Of a stretch of DNA of 64,000 nt, positions 50,301 to 59,349 are shown piece by piece (position 1 is the first letter of the stretch; every line of letters begins with the position of its first letter). Source of the DNA: a virus; the IMG/VR virus record IMGVR_UViG_3300023181_000004, positions 19,297 to 83,296 of that record; one strand, written 5' to 3'. The notes below the pieces were generated by a model. That model saw nothing but the letters and a program-made list of their open reading frames with translations, had not been told where the DNA came from and did no database searches. The translations under genes and the position numbers were made by a program.

Positions 50301-51815
50301 ACGCATCGCTTCCTGTCGCGAAGTACAACCGACGAGAGCGATCGTCGTCGGCTTGCGGCCGAGCAGCGCGATCGACGCGTTGTCGTAGAGATGGACCGCG
50401 TCAGCGCGATAATCCATCTCGGCGTTTTTGAACTGGCCAATGATGTCGTTGAAACGCGTGTCCACGTCGGTGTGGGAATAGACAAACTCGCCTTCGATGT
50501 TATCGAGAGTGAAGATGTCCGAAGGCGCATCGGCCTTATCGACCTTGACGCGCCACTCGCCGTTGCCTTGATCCCACGCCAGCGCGCCGACCGCGCCCGC
50601 GAGATAGCGGATGAACTCCTCGGCCTTCTGAGGCTGGGAGATCGCGATGTTCATGTTGTAGCGCGGCTCGGTCCCACCGTTACCATCCGGCACGCGCTCG
50701 CAACAATGCTTCGACAGATCGAGCGCATCCCATTTGTTCAAATAGGAACCACGCGCGATCAGGCTGATGCCTGACAGCTCGTCAGAAATTGCATCGTTGA
50801 TGACCCACGCAGGGTCGTTCGTATAAGCCTTGACCCATGAGCCGTCCCACACACCCGGCGTATAGGTGCGGGTGTCGGGATTATAGACGTTGCTCGACGG
50901 CACGGCGATGATCTTGGTATCGTATTCGCCGGTGATCTCCGGGACGCCGGTCAACTGATCACTGGCCTTGCCGTAGAGCTGGAGCCACGCCACGCCGCGC
51001 CAGTCTTCGTGGTCGCCCATCACACCGGCATAGACCGCAGCGAGCGACTCCCACGAGATCGTGCGCTTCTCCTGATCGGAACCATCGGTGCCGCCCGTGT
51101 ACGTCTCACGCTCCAGCAGCCGGCAGCGGACGTCCCACGCCGTGTCGGCGTAGGCGCCCTCATTGGGAACGCCAATGCGCAGCTCATAGACCGCGGCGCT
51201 GCTGGTCTTGCCGGTGATCGCATAGTTCTGCGTGGTGTTCTGGTCGACCCCGTAGGCCGACGGCACATAGGTCTTCGTGCCATCCGCATTGAAGAAGTCG
51301 GTGCCGGTGTTGCCTGCCGTGATCGTTGGGTTGATCCATGTCGTCGACCCGACGGGCTTCATCTGGATTTCGATGGTCGCCGTCGCGGTATAGATGCCCT
51401 TGGCGTCCTGACGAAAAAGCTGCTGCACGATGAAGCGAAAGTCGAGGAAATCCGCACCCGTGTTCGCGATCGTCTTTGTGATCCAGACCGGATTGTTGCC
51501 GTTCTCGTTGGGCAGCGACAGCCCGATCTGCATCGGCGACGCCCCGGCGCCGAGCTTTAGCTGGACCTTCTGCGGGAATTTGAGAGGGTCACCATCGCCG
51601 AGCGTGGCGGTGAAGTCCTGCAAGTTCTGCTCGCCGGTTTCATTCTCAATGGCCGTGCCATCGACCTTGATCGATTTGAGGCCGCGCGTCGGCCCCTTGA
51701 TGCCACCGATGCAGAGGCCGAGCACACCTTCAAACGTGTCATTCGACCGCAAGTTGTCCGGGGTCTGTTTGAACGAAGAGCTGCTGCCCTTTGCGCCTGC
51801 GAACATCGATGTCAC
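47400..51815 (-). CDS. Tail tip/host specificity protein (gpJ-like) with C-terminal Hint domain
   Basis: 1,471 aa. The N-terminal ~800 residues follow the TipJ pattern (NDTFEGVLGLCIGGIKGP, LYGKASDQLTGVPEI, WVINDAISDELSGIS) plus fibronectin-like segments. Residues ~900-1,150 are low-complexity helical repeats (SISNLQQAYSDLNTSTAQSI type). The last ~115 residues form a Hint domain: Cys1355 in CVDVESLILMADGG, RATKNHKIYM (block B, ~1421) and YISNGLLSHN (block G, ~1463), followed by only LKADIP. This protein ends the tail tip and contacts the host. Confidence 0.85.
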   Translation of the reverse strand: MTSMFAGAKGSSSSFKQTPDNLRSNDTFEGVLGLCIGGIKGPTRGLKSIKVDGTAIENETGEQNLQDFTATLGDGDPLKFPQKVQLKLGAGASPMQIGLSLPNENGNNPVWITKTIANTGADFLDFRFIVQQLFRQDAKGIYTATATIEIQMKPVGSTTWINPTITAGNTGTDFFNADGTKTYVPSAYGVDQNTTQNYAITGKTSSAAVYELRIGVPNEGAYADTAWDVRCRLLERETYTGGTDGSDQEKRTISWESLAAVYAGVMGDHEDWRGVAWLQLYGKASDQLTGVPEITGEYDTKIIAVPSSNVYNPDTRTYTPGVWDGSWVKAYTNDPAWVINDAISDELSGISLIARGSYLNKWDALDLSKHCCERVPDGNGGTEPRYNMNIAISQPQKAEEFIRYLAGAVGALAWDQGNGEWRVKVDKADAPSDIFTLDNIEGEFVYSHTDVDTRFNDIIGQFKNAEMDYRADAVHLYDNASIALLGRKPTTIALVGCTSRQEAMRRVKLRIRSTVNENRIVTFTTNRRGRNIEQLSTILIADGDLGDQDKRTTGRTVAVAPDRTSIVVRDPMYLAPGIAYKMWFTVPNPSYNPDVAGQPSDANWTKPTLSIYRNVVNTSGQRGSVTTVYLDTALPDTIADNLAIALEATDLPTMPRLFRVTSVMPGDDGERVSISAINIDTGKWAASDNVSKEDTVFQDLRGAVPPPRLPQSGRVLSLIKVPVEQGNSVNLVATWVRPSGAFINGFTVKYSINGGALKTAVEKTQETTFEWVNPVAGIYHVEVVTNDRRGGVSVPLTDTYEVTQEILDAGDIKYTDGQDMESLQPAEPGATNSANPTSPIGTRTVAAVLADLAAANKSLDDARGEVTKLANTQIKDILDRETLRQYADARLFLEGIPLGVVVVENNKRSIAADTVFAQNFLFFGARSGDGMAWILDTDTLRVSPTMSLSERFSSIDTSVGDNETEIQNVSQAVTDLASSTGTNFTLISSRFDTNEATVRDLDTTVVTLTSATASSFEGVATRFGLNETSISNLQQAYSDLNTSTAQSISSLSTRVGVAEGDITSLQTSVSDLNSSLSTSISSITARFGTNEASFTSLQQAFAGPSGGYAKSMQLLDINGNITGTYNTNTGAVSTYSILTNVFRLIDPNNGNAIIPFSYENGVVKMSNVEVDRIKIGAVVGESLLDGAMGKAGLYYNSAELVINSDNNWHDLAVVTMTPAYSKPVKINYSCFARAIADDDSTPVNIRILRQAYGIDTVIWGGTGSLSRTRLEDEGRVISFFSMDASEAGTQATYRVQASKQGTSGGESAGFSSRSLYVEELSRVFFDSFTSTASAPSETPPDPGDGGYDPNPPYHCVDVESLILMADGGLKRAGDLKPNEMVLTQHESTFQWGTFPVEAVSFREEDVFLIKHEGHVLRATKNHKIYMHNRWMLAQNVGIPDGRAMIAKISVAAARTYISNGLLSHNLKADIP

Positions 51816-51817
51816 CT

Positions 51818-52369
51818 CTACGTGAGGACGCCTATCGCAAGACCTAGCTGCCTGTCCACCTTCGTGACAGAGCGGTTGTCGATTAAATCACCAGGGGCAA
51901 CCGCCGAACCAGTGATAAACCGCATCTGCTCGAAGTTGATACGCATCTCGCGATCGGCCTGCTCACGATCCAGCGGTTCGAGCGCGGCCCAAATCAGCCC
52001 GATCTGCTGGACTGGACCTTCTTTATATTCACGAGCGATCGGGTCCATCACTTTGGTGCGACGCGAAAGCGAGTACCGACCAGTCGGTTCGAACAAACGG
52101 AAGCTGTCCCACAGCGTGCCCTCGCGCTGCTCCGACGGACCGTTCTCGCCCACGATGAACGGCGAACCGCCCGGCGATTGAATAACCATGCCAGCGCGCA
52201 GCGCCGTCGGAAAGGGCGTGCGCAGGACATGGCGGGGCTGCACGAACACGTAGCTGGGCTGCGAGTTCTGATCCGTCTCCGACAGAATGGCTTTGATCAC
52301 GCCGCGCCCACCCTCGATCACAAGGAACGGCAGCTCGAAGCGCCGGCTGACGGAGGCGAGGCTAACCAT
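51818..52369 (-). CDS. Tail protein of unknown role, 183 aa
   Basis: The ATG at 52369 overlaps the stop of the upstream gene (TAATG). Strand-rich N-terminus (RRFELPFLVIEGGRGVIKAI), a VGENGPSEQREGTLWDSFRLF middle and a C-terminus ending RSVTKVDRQLGLAIGVL. It lies between the M-like and J-like genes, so a tail-tip component is likely. No family is recognised. Confidence 0.65.
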   Translation of the reverse strand: MVSLASVSRRFELPFLVIEGGRGVIKAILSETDQNSQPSYVFVQPRHVLRTPFPTALRAGMVIQSPGGSPFIVGENGPSEQREGTLWDSFRLFEPTGRYSLSRRTKVMDPIAREYKEGPVQQIGLIWAALEPLDREQADREMRINFEQMRFITGSAVAPGDLIDNRSVTKVDRQLGLAIGVLT

Positions 52370-52776
52370 TAGCTCGTGTATCCTGGGTTGTGATGGATGA
52401 AGTTCACCTCCACCGGCTTGATGAAGCCTCCGCTCATGGCCTCCGCAGCCGGCACCGTCAATGGCGCTGCGAAGCGCACGACCATATTGCCGAAGTGTTG
52501 GTGAGGCAATGTAAACGGATCCCACGTTTCATGCCGCTCATAGAATTTCTCCAGAGCGCGAGCGTTGAAATTCGTGTTCGTGGTATCGTCATACAGCCCG
52601 GTAGTGTCATCGATATACCAGCGAAGCCCATAGAGCGTCAGCTTGATCTTCTTCTGGTATGGCGTCGTCGGGCGCGAGCTGAACTGCCAGCCGCCCAACG
52701 ACATCGTGCTCTGCGGAGCATCGCGCGGCAACGTCTCGGGGACGTTTCGACTAGGGCAGAAGTTGAACGTGTCCAT
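52369..52776 (-). CDS. Minor tail protein, gpM-like
   Basis: 135 aa, directly after the tape measure gene in transcription order, with overlap (the two share the stop/start region). The pattern F, then a Pro-rich turn, LTLYGLRWYID, LEKFYERHETWDPFTLP and MVVRFAAPLTVP resembles lambda gpM-type proteins (beta core with an interrupted helix). Position and pattern support the call; similarity is weak. Confidence 0.5.
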   Translation of the reverse strand: MDTFNFCPSRNVPETLPRDAPQSTMSLGGWQFSSRPTTPYQKKIKLTLYGLRWYIDDTTGLYDDTTNTNFNARALEKFYERHETWDPFTLPHQHFGNMVVRFAAPLTVPAAEAMSGGFIKPVEVNFIHHNPGYTS

Positions 52777-55700
52777 TATCGATCACTCGCAATATGCTGC
52801 ACCAGCCGCTTGCCGTCGCCATTCATCAGCTCATCATTCAGAATGACGCGCACGTCATTCGGACCCAGCGTCGGCTGCTGTGCGGCGGGGACAACGTAGA
52901 CGTTCGTCTCGGTGTGGTTCTTCATATCAAGCTTCGGCACTGCCTGCAATGAGTCGAGCGCTTTGGCGCCGTGCTGGTTGAGACGCGCCATGAATTTGTT
53001 GCCGACGCTGTCCACCGACTTCTTCTGCACGACCCATTCGCCGCGCGCGAGGCGGGCGTCAACGCTATCAGCTGCCGTGCTGCCGTTCTCGACAGAGCCG
53101 CCCATCTTGCGATAGATCTTGCCGTCATCGCCGAGCGTGCCGCCCTTGAACGCCGGTGGTCCGACGAAGCCCTGCGTCCCGCCGCTGGCGGCCGGCGCTG
53201 CCTTGGAGCCAAGGAAGGATGCACCAAGATTGAGCAGCAGGTTCATGATCTGCGTGGCGACCGCCTTCGCCGCCAGCTGGACCATCCATTGCATGATGCC
53301 CTTGGCGAAGCTCGCGAAGGCACCGAGCGCGCTCTGCGACCCATCCATGATCGACGTGAACATGGTCGCCAGCCCAGTGTTCACCGTGTCCAGCGCGCCG
53401 CCGAGGTTCATGATCAGACTCTGCGAAAAAGTCTGGTTCATATTGTTGGCTTGGCGATATGCCTCGATTGCCTTATTGAGACCATCGCTGAACGAGGTCG
53501 GCAGCAGACCACCGGCATTCAGCTGCGCGCCGAGCGCCTCGCGGTTCGCCATGAGCTTCTGCAGCTCGACGTTCATCGTTGCGAGCTGGGCGTTGACCGT
53601 CTCCGGGTTGACGCCCGCTGAGCCGATCGTGCTCTGCAGCGTCGACATCGCCGTCTGCTGCGCGCTGATCTGCGCGGGCAACGCTGTATATTGCGCCTTG
53701 GTCACATTCTCCTGCGCCATCGCCACCCGGTCGTTGGCAAGGCTCTTGACATAGTCCGGCACCTTGTTGCGCAGCGAGTAGCTATCGAGACCAGTGACCT
53801 GTGCCTGTGCGGTCTGCAGTGATGCATTTGCGCTCTGCGTCGCTTGCTCAAACGCGGTCGCTGCCGCCTTGGTCTGCTTCTCGACGCTCTTTATGATCGC
53901 ATCGGTGACCTTCTGATTGAAGTCCTCGACGTTCTGGGCGATCGTCTGCTGAACCTGCAGCATGCGAGCATTGAACTGCGTCGACCCCGGCGCGATGCCG
54001 CTGGCGGCCAACTCGTTGAGTGCCTGATCCTTGAGCTGGCCGTTGACCTTGTCGAGCGCTGCCTTCGCCGCGGCGACCGACGTGTCGAAGGTTTCCTTGG
54101 TCGTCGCGCGCGCGACCTCCTTGAGCTGCGTGGCAAGGTTAGCCTGATCGAGCGCGAGCTGCGCCTGATCCAGCTTCACATCATACTTGTCCTCGTTCTC
54201 TTCCGTGCGATCGGCGCGGCGCGTCGTGCCCTTGCGAACGCCGACGTGAATGTGCCGACCAGTGCCTTGGTTCTTGCCCTTGCCGGTCTCGTACTGAACC
54301 TGCGCGTTGATGCCAGCGGCGCGGTATTGTGCCCGCATTGTGGCCGCGTAGCGTTCGGCTTCCGCGTCCGACAGACCGCCAACGCCGAAGTCACGCGCCA
54401 GTCCGACGACATGCGGACTGGTCTTGCCGGTGGCGGGCGTCTTGCCGGCCCGGTGCATCGCATCCTGCTCGGCCGCCGTGCGTGTGCCGCTGCCGAGCTT
54501 AAGGCCAAGCGCCTGCCCGATCCGGTCGATGTCGCTCTGATTGACCAGCTTCTCCTGCTTGTCCTTCTCGCGCTGCAGCCGCGCCGCCTCGCGCGCTTCG
54601 GCCTTGGTCGGCTCCAGCGTGGCGTTGATCTGATTGCGCAGGCTGGTGACATCGGTGAGGGCGTTCTGGAGGAAATTGCGGTTTGCCCCCTGGATGCTCT
54701 TGTTCGCCAGCAACCCGTTGATATATTTGTCGAGAGCGTTGACCTTGCCCAACCCCTCGGTGCCGAGCTTGGTCTGGTCGACGCCCGTTGCCGATCCCAG
54801 CCGCGTGATGAGGTTCTGGATATCGGCCTGATCGTTGGTGATCTTGCGACCCTCACCCGTCATCGCTGCCGTGTTATCGGCGACGCGCGTGGTGATGATG
54901 TTGGCCTGTGCCGTGTTGGTCGCGATCGTACCGGCGGCCTGCACCACCTGATTGAGGCGATCGGCGAGGTCACGGTTGAAGCCACCGTTGTTCGGATCGT
55001 TGTCGGTGAAGCGCTTGACCGCGTCACCGAGAATGCCTTGCGCGCGCTGCGACTGTGGCGAGCCGGTGCCGTACTTCTGCAGCGCCGAGAGCGCGCCGCG
55101 CTCCTGCGGCGACAGCTGCGCCATGAGGCTGCTATTGCCCTGAATGCCGCTGATTGCCGCGCTGCCCCGCTGCTTCGCGTCGGCCGTCTGGAGCGCGAGC
55201 GCCGAACCCTGCGCGGTGAGGTCGGTGTTCAAAAGCTGCATCTGCGCCTGACGATAGCGCTGCACGGCGTTCGTGAGATCGTCGTAGCGATTGCCGGTGT
55301 TCGTCAGGTAGACGGCCAGCCCTTCGAAGCGCGACGTCAGCGTGGCGATCTCGGCGCCCGAGCGAATGTCGTTGCCGCGCAGCGTATCCTTCTGGACCGC
55401 AAGCCGCGCCATTTCCTTGTCCAGCTCGGTGATCTTGCCGGTCTGCTTGTCGACGGTGTCACTAGTCTCGGAGACTTGCGTCTGCAGGCGCTCGGACGCG
55501 GCGGTGGCACCATCGGACTTCTTGGTCCAGCTGTCCAGCCAGTCGCCGAAACCGGTGCCTTGCCCGGTCAAAGGATTGACGCCACCGGCCTTCTGAAACG
55601 GCGAATTTAGTCCAAGCGACGCCGTGTTGCCGAGGATATTAAATGTGCGACGAATACCTTCCTCGCCAGCAGGGGCCAGATCGGTGTTGTACCACGCCTG

Positions 55701-58034
55701 CGTGCCCTCTGCGTTCTGCTTGCGGATGTCATCGGCGGCCTTCCGGCTCTCCTCGATCCGATCGCTGATCGCGGTCAACACGTTCTTGAGAATGTTAAGC
55801 GGTGTCTCCATGCTCTCGGAGAGGCCCTCGGCGAGGATGTTCTTGAAGCGCTGCCACTGCGCGGTCAGCGAGTTCATTGCGCGCTCGTTCGCGACCGCAG
55901 CCGCACCGCTCGTGGCGAACGACAGCTGCAGCTGATCCATCACATCGACGTTGTTCTTGGCGACGAGGTAGAACGCGGCGGCGCGCGTCTCCAGACCAGC
56001 ATACGCCTGCCCGGCGCCGAAGCCCGCCTTCTGCAGCGTCTCCAATACGGCGGGCAGACCGCGCACGCTGACGTCCACGTCGGCGGCGGTGAGCTTGAGC
56101 GCCTTGAGCTGTGTGTTCAGCTTCTCGCTGGGGTTTGACAGATCAACAAGGAACTGTCGAAAGCCGGTGCCGATCGTCGAGCCGCTGCGCACACCAGCCT
56201 GGGCCACGGCACCGACCGTGGCAAGCAGCGTTTCGAGGCTGATGTTCTGCTCGTAGGCGGTGGCGCCGACATACTGGATCGCCTGACCGGTCTGCTGCAC
56301 GGTCAACTTGGTGCGGTTCAGGGCCGAGGTCATGAGATCGGCGACGCGGCCGGCCTCGCTGGCCTGTAGCTGGAACGATCCGAGCGCGGACGTGACGAGG
56401 TTCACGGCCTCATCCGGCGTTGAACCGGACGCGGTGGCGAGCGTCGTCACCGACGCAAGCACGCTGCGCATATCGCTGGCCGTGACACCGGCCTGCGCCA
56501 GCGTCTGGCTGATCTTGGCAAGATCGATTACAGAGAACCGCGACGTCGAACCGATGTCGTAGATCGCCGCCTTGATCTTCTGGAGCTGCGGCTCAGTGGC
56601 GTTCGCAATGGCTTGCAGCTTGGCCAGCTCATCTTCCATTTGAACGACCTGTTCAAGGCCACCTTGGACGCCGTTGAACACGCCGTATGCTGCCCCTGCC
56701 GCCGCGCCGTAGATCGCCGTGCGTGCGAATGCCGTCGCCGCGTAACTGGCGGTCAGCAGGCTTTGAAGTGGGCCAGCCTTGCCCTGCTTCTCCGTGGCGG
56801 CCTGCTGCGCCTTGGCCAGCTCCAGCTCCATGCGTGCCGCAGCGACATGCTCCGTGGATGCCGCGGCCAGCCGCTGCTCGGCGATAGCGGTCGCCTCGAC
56901 GGCGCGGCGAATTGCCTCCTTCGGCCCGAGCGCATTGATCTGCTCACGTGCGTACTGACCGGCGAGTGCCAGTTGCGCCTTCTGCTGCTCAACACGCTGC
57001 GACGCCGCCAGCCGCCGGTCAATCTCGACGAGCTTCTGCTCCTCGCGAACGAGGCGCTCGGCGGCGGCGACGTTGGCATTGGCGAGTTCCAGCCGCTGCC
57101 GCGCGGCGGTGACCTGTTCCAGTGTGGCGTTGCGATCACCGATCGACGCCTGCAGCTGGCGGCGCGCGTTCTCCTGCTCGAACTGATAGCCGACGAGGGT
57201 CGAGCGCGCATCGCCGCTGCGGATCACTTCGTCACGGACGTTCCCCGGAGCAAGCAATTTGCCTGCGGCCGGCAACTGTCCAGTGAGGCGACGGGTGGCA
57301 GCGTCCTGCGCGCGCCGTTCTGCCTCCGCCTGCTGGTTCAGCTTGCGGATCGTGCCGTCCAGCGCCGTGCCCAACGCCTTCTCAACGGCGATGCGATTGG
57401 CGATGCCGCGCGCCGCGTTGGCGTCGTTCGCAGCAACCGTCTCGCGCTCGCGCCGCAGCTGGTTCAGGCGCGCGTCCGACGCGGCCTTGGCGGCCAACGC
57501 GTCGTCGGTGTTGGTGATGCCGCGCGCCTTGGCGGTGACAGCGGCAGTCGCCGCTTCGCGGCGCGCTGCAGCGACTTCCTTCGCCGACGCGATTGCCGCC
57601 CGATCCTGCGATTTCTCGAAGTCGGCGATCTCTTTCGCCAACTGCTTCTCGATGCTGGCTTCCTCGCGCGCGAGGCGGGCCTTTTCTCCGTAGGTGACCT
57701 TGGCCTCGATCACCTTCTGGCGATTGGCCTCCTTATCGGCACGCACCTCGATCTGCGCCGTCCGTTTCGCATTCGCCTCGGCGTCTTGAAAACCTTTGGT
57801 GCGATTGGACTTATCAGTCTGCAGGGTCTTGAGATCGCTCTCAGCCTGCTTGAGCATCTTTAGATTAAGCGACAGCGCCTGCTGCCACTTCTTCGCGTCA
57901 TCCAGCGTGGTGACGCCGATACCGGTGACAACCTTCTGGATCTGGTCCATGAAATTCCGGACGAGCGTGAGCGCATCCAGAACTGGCTTACCGTCTGCAT
58001 CCAGAATGATGTCTTGGGTATATGCGTTGGCCAT
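52776..58034 (-). CDS. Tape measure protein with TP901 core and embedded M15-type peptidase
   Basis: 1,752 aa. The first ~430 residues are coiled coil. A TP901-type core (~465-720) shows MEDELAKLQAIANATEPQLQ, GSTSRFSVIDLAKISQTLAQ and QYVGATAYEQNISLETLLA. At ~1,175-1,265 an LAS/M15-like peptidase domain appears: GSGTRTAAEQDAMHR, SPHVVGLARDFGV and GRHIHVGV (His, Asp and His metal ligands). Near the C-terminus ~40 hydrophobic residues (MQWMVQLAAKAVATQIMNLL) could cross a membrane. Its length suggests a tail of about 250 nm if the usual ~1.5 A per residue applies. Confidence 0.88.
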   Translation of the reverse strand: MANAYTQDIILDADGKPVLDALTLVRNFMDQIQKVVTGIGVTTLDDAKKWQQALSLNLKMLKQAESDLKTLQTDKSNRTKGFQDAEANAKRTAQIEVRADKEANRQKVIEAKVTYGEKARLAREEASIEKQLAKEIADFEKSQDRAAIASAKEVAAARREAATAAVTAKARGITNTDDALAAKAASDARLNQLRRERETVAANDANAARGIANRIAVEKALGTALDGTIRKLNQQAEAERRAQDAATRRLTGQLPAAGKLLAPGNVRDEVIRSGDARSTLVGYQFEQENARRQLQASIGDRNATLEQVTAARQRLELANANVAAAERLVREEQKLVEIDRRLAASQRVEQQKAQLALAGQYAREQINALGPKEAIRRAVEATAIAEQRLAAASTEHVAAARMELELAKAQQAATEKQGKAGPLQSLLTASYAATAFARTAIYGAAAGAAYGVFNGVQGGLEQVVQMEDELAKLQAIANATEPQLQKIKAAIYDIGSTSRFSVIDLAKISQTLAQAGVTASDMRSVLASVTTLATASGSTPDEAVNLVTSALGSFQLQASEAGRVADLMTSALNRTKLTVQQTGQAIQYVGATAYEQNISLETLLATVGAVAQAGVRSGSTIGTGFRQFLVDLSNPSEKLNTQLKALKLTAADVDVSVRGLPAVLETLQKAGFGAGQAYAGLETRAAAFYLVAKNNVDVMDQLQLSFATSGAAAVANERAMNSLTAQWQRFKNILAEGLSESMETPLNILKNVLTAISDRIEESRKAADDIRKQNAEGTQAWYNTDLAPAGEEGIRRTFNILGNTASLGLNSPFQKAGGVNPLTGQGTGFGDWLDSWTKKSDGATAASERLQTQVSETSDTVDKQTGKITELDKEMARLAVQKDTLRGNDIRSGAEIATLTSRFEGLAVYLTNTGNRYDDLTNAVQRYRQAQMQLLNTDLTAQGSALALQTADAKQRGSAAISGIQGNSSLMAQLSPQERGALSALQKYGTGSPQSQRAQGILGDAVKRFTDNDPNNGGFNRDLADRLNQVVQAAGTIATNTAQANIITTRVADNTAAMTGEGRKITNDQADIQNLITRLGSATGVDQTKLGTEGLGKVNALDKYINGLLANKSIQGANRNFLQNALTDVTSLRNQINATLEPTKAEAREAARLQREKDKQEKLVNQSDIDRIGQALGLKLGSGTRTAAEQDAMHRAGKTPATGKTSPHVVGLARDFGVGGLSDAEAERYAATMRAQYRAAGINAQVQYETGKGKNQGTGRHIHVGVRKGTTRRADRTEENEDKYDVKLDQAQLALDQANLATQLKEVARATTKETFDTSVAAAKAALDKVNGQLKDQALNELAASGIAPGSTQFNARMLQVQQTIAQNVEDFNQKVTDAIIKSVEKQTKAAATAFEQATQSANASLQTAQAQVTGLDSYSLRNKVPDYVKSLANDRVAMAQENVTKAQYTALPAQISAQQTAMSTLQSTIGSAGVNPETVNAQLATMNVELQKLMANREALGAQLNAGGLLPTSFSDGLNKAIEAYRQANNMNQTFSQSLIMNLGGALDTVNTGLATMFTSIMDGSQSALGAFASFAKGIMQWMVQLAAKAVATQIMNLLLNLGASFLGSKAAPAASGGTQGFVGPPAFKGGTLGDDGKIYRKMGGSVENGSTAADSVDARLARGEWVVQKKSVDSVGNKFMARLNQHGAKALDSLQAVPKLDMKNHTETNVYVVPAAQQPTLGPNDVRVILNDELMNGDGKRLVQHIASDR

Positions 58035-58049
58035 CCAGCACCTGTGGCT

Positions 58050-58077
58050 CTAGGGGGCGCACGAAGCAACCCCCTAG
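58050..58077 (-). terminator. Hairpin before the tape measure gene
   Basis: CTAGGGGG and CCCCCTAG pair perfectly over 8 bp around a 12-base loop containing TTCG on the minus strand. It lies 15 bases before the tape measure start, so it could act as a partial terminator or an mRNA cleavage site setting the amount of tape measure protein. Confidence 0.5.
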
Positions 58078-58091
58078 GTTGTCAACCGGCG

Positions 58092-59339
58092 TTAGACCGA
58101 GAAGGCGCGCTGAACAGGAGCAACGTAATGGTCGGGCATCAGGAGCCGGATCTTGTCCTGCACCTGCCGCAGCGGCAGCGCGCGGCGGCCAATGTCACCA
58201 TAGGCGCGACTGCGGAAGACCATGCTGATCGACTGACGTGCACGGTAGCCATTCTCGCTCGCCCACTTGTCCTTGGCGGCGAGCTGGTTCCAGCTCTCGA
58301 TCACGACGCCGGGGTGCTCCTTGAGCACCATGTTGTGGTGGATGTGGCCAATGTCGATGTAGCGATAATCGGCCTCGCCCCAATCCTGCGCAAAGTCAGT
58401 CGCCATGACCGAGGCCAGCCGCGCCGGCTTGCAGAGGTCGGAGTGGTGACACATGACGAACGTCTTGCCCATCCGGTAGCCGATGAAGGGCGTGTGGTTG
58501 TTGAGGACCGTGACGCGCCCGGTGTTCTCGTAGACGGAGCGGATCAGCGTCGCCATCCAGATGTCGTTGGTGCGGCTGTGATTGCCCTGATTGATGATGA
58601 CGTCGACATAGCGTGCCTTCGTCAGGCCCTTGTCGACGATCCGGCGCATGAGGCGCGCATAGACGTCGATCATCTTGGGGAAGCGCCCGTCGTAGTCGAG
58701 AGCGTGGCGGCTGGCTTCCGTGACGCCGCTCATGTTCTCGTAGTGGGTGAAATCGCCCATGTCCTGAATGACGAGGCGCTCGGTCGGCGGCAGCTCGTCG
58801 ATCAGCATCTCGATCGCGGTGCTCAGCTCTGCTTCGGCGATCTTGAGGTCGAAATTGGCACCGGTCTCGGCTTCGTGGGCAAGCATGCCGAGGTGGGCGT
58901 CGCCGATCTGGATCCACGGGATCACATCAGTGTCGAAGGTCTTGGGCGCGGAAGGGGCCTTGAGGCGAGGCTGCTCGGCGCAGAATGCCTCGACGCCCTG
59001 CTTGATCTGCTCGGCCCACTCCTGATCGTCGAGCCGTGTCTTCGTCCATTGCAGCACCTGCGTGCGTTCGCCGTTTGAGCCGACACGTTCGAGCGTCGAA
59101 TGCCCCTTGGCAATGAACGGATGCGGGACTGGAGAGTTGAGTCCTTGATCGGGAGCAAAGCCGTGAGCGGCAGCATTCGATCGGACCAAATTCATTGCGG
59201 CGCGCAGGCTGTTGTGGTGGCGGCCCAAATGCTTTGCCGCTTTCTTGATGTCGCCATCGGCGACGATGATCGCGTCAATATATGCTGATTGCACGGGCGT
59301 GGCCCACGCCTTCAATTCCTCGGTGACGGAGACGTTCAT
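58092..59339 (-). CDS. HTH-metallophosphoesterase protein inside the tail operon
   Basis: 415 aa from the ATG at 59339, AAGGA ahead. Residues ~10-60 form a possible helix-turn-helix (QSAYIDAIIVADGDIKKAAK, then HLGRHHNSLRAAM). From ~140 a calcineurin-like phosphoesterase follows: IQIGDAHLGM, QDMGDFTHYEN, INQGNHSRTND, MCHHSD and IGHIHHN, all metal positions present. Proteins with this HTH plus phosphoesterase layout occur in other phages with unknown function. Its place between I-like and tape measure genes is odd. Confidence 0.75.
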   Translation of the reverse strand: MNVSVTEELKAWATPVQSAYIDAIIVADGDIKKAAKHLGRHHNSLRAAMNLVRSNAAAHGFAPDQGLNSPVPHPFIAKGHSTLERVGSNGERTQVLQWTKTRLDDQEWAEQIKQGVEAFCAEQPRLKAPSAPKTFDTDVIPWIQIGDAHLGMLAHEAETGANFDLKIAEAELSTAIEMLIDELPPTERLVIQDMGDFTHYENMSGVTEASRHALDYDGRFPKMIDVYARLMRRIVDKGLTKARYVDVIINQGNHSRTNDIWMATLIRSVYENTGRVTVLNNHTPFIGYRMGKTFVMCHHSDLCKPARLASVMATDFAQDWGEADYRYIDIGHIHHNMVLKEHPGVVIESWNQLAAKDKWASENGYRARQSISMVFRSRAYGDIGRRALPLRQVQDKIRLLMPDHYVAPVQRAFSV

Positions 59340-59349
59340 GCATAAGTCC

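Noticed and set aside
52600-52620. Border-motif-like CCCGGTAGTGTCAT in the M-like gene
   Set aside because: It lacks the AAATTAC half, lies within coding sequence of the late region and is not near a gene border.
53844-55610. 588-codon plus-strand open frame opposite the tape measure gene
   Set aside because: Leu/Arg/Asp-rich complement of Ala/Gln/Lys-rich tape measure codons, with no ribosome binding site and no recognisable domain.
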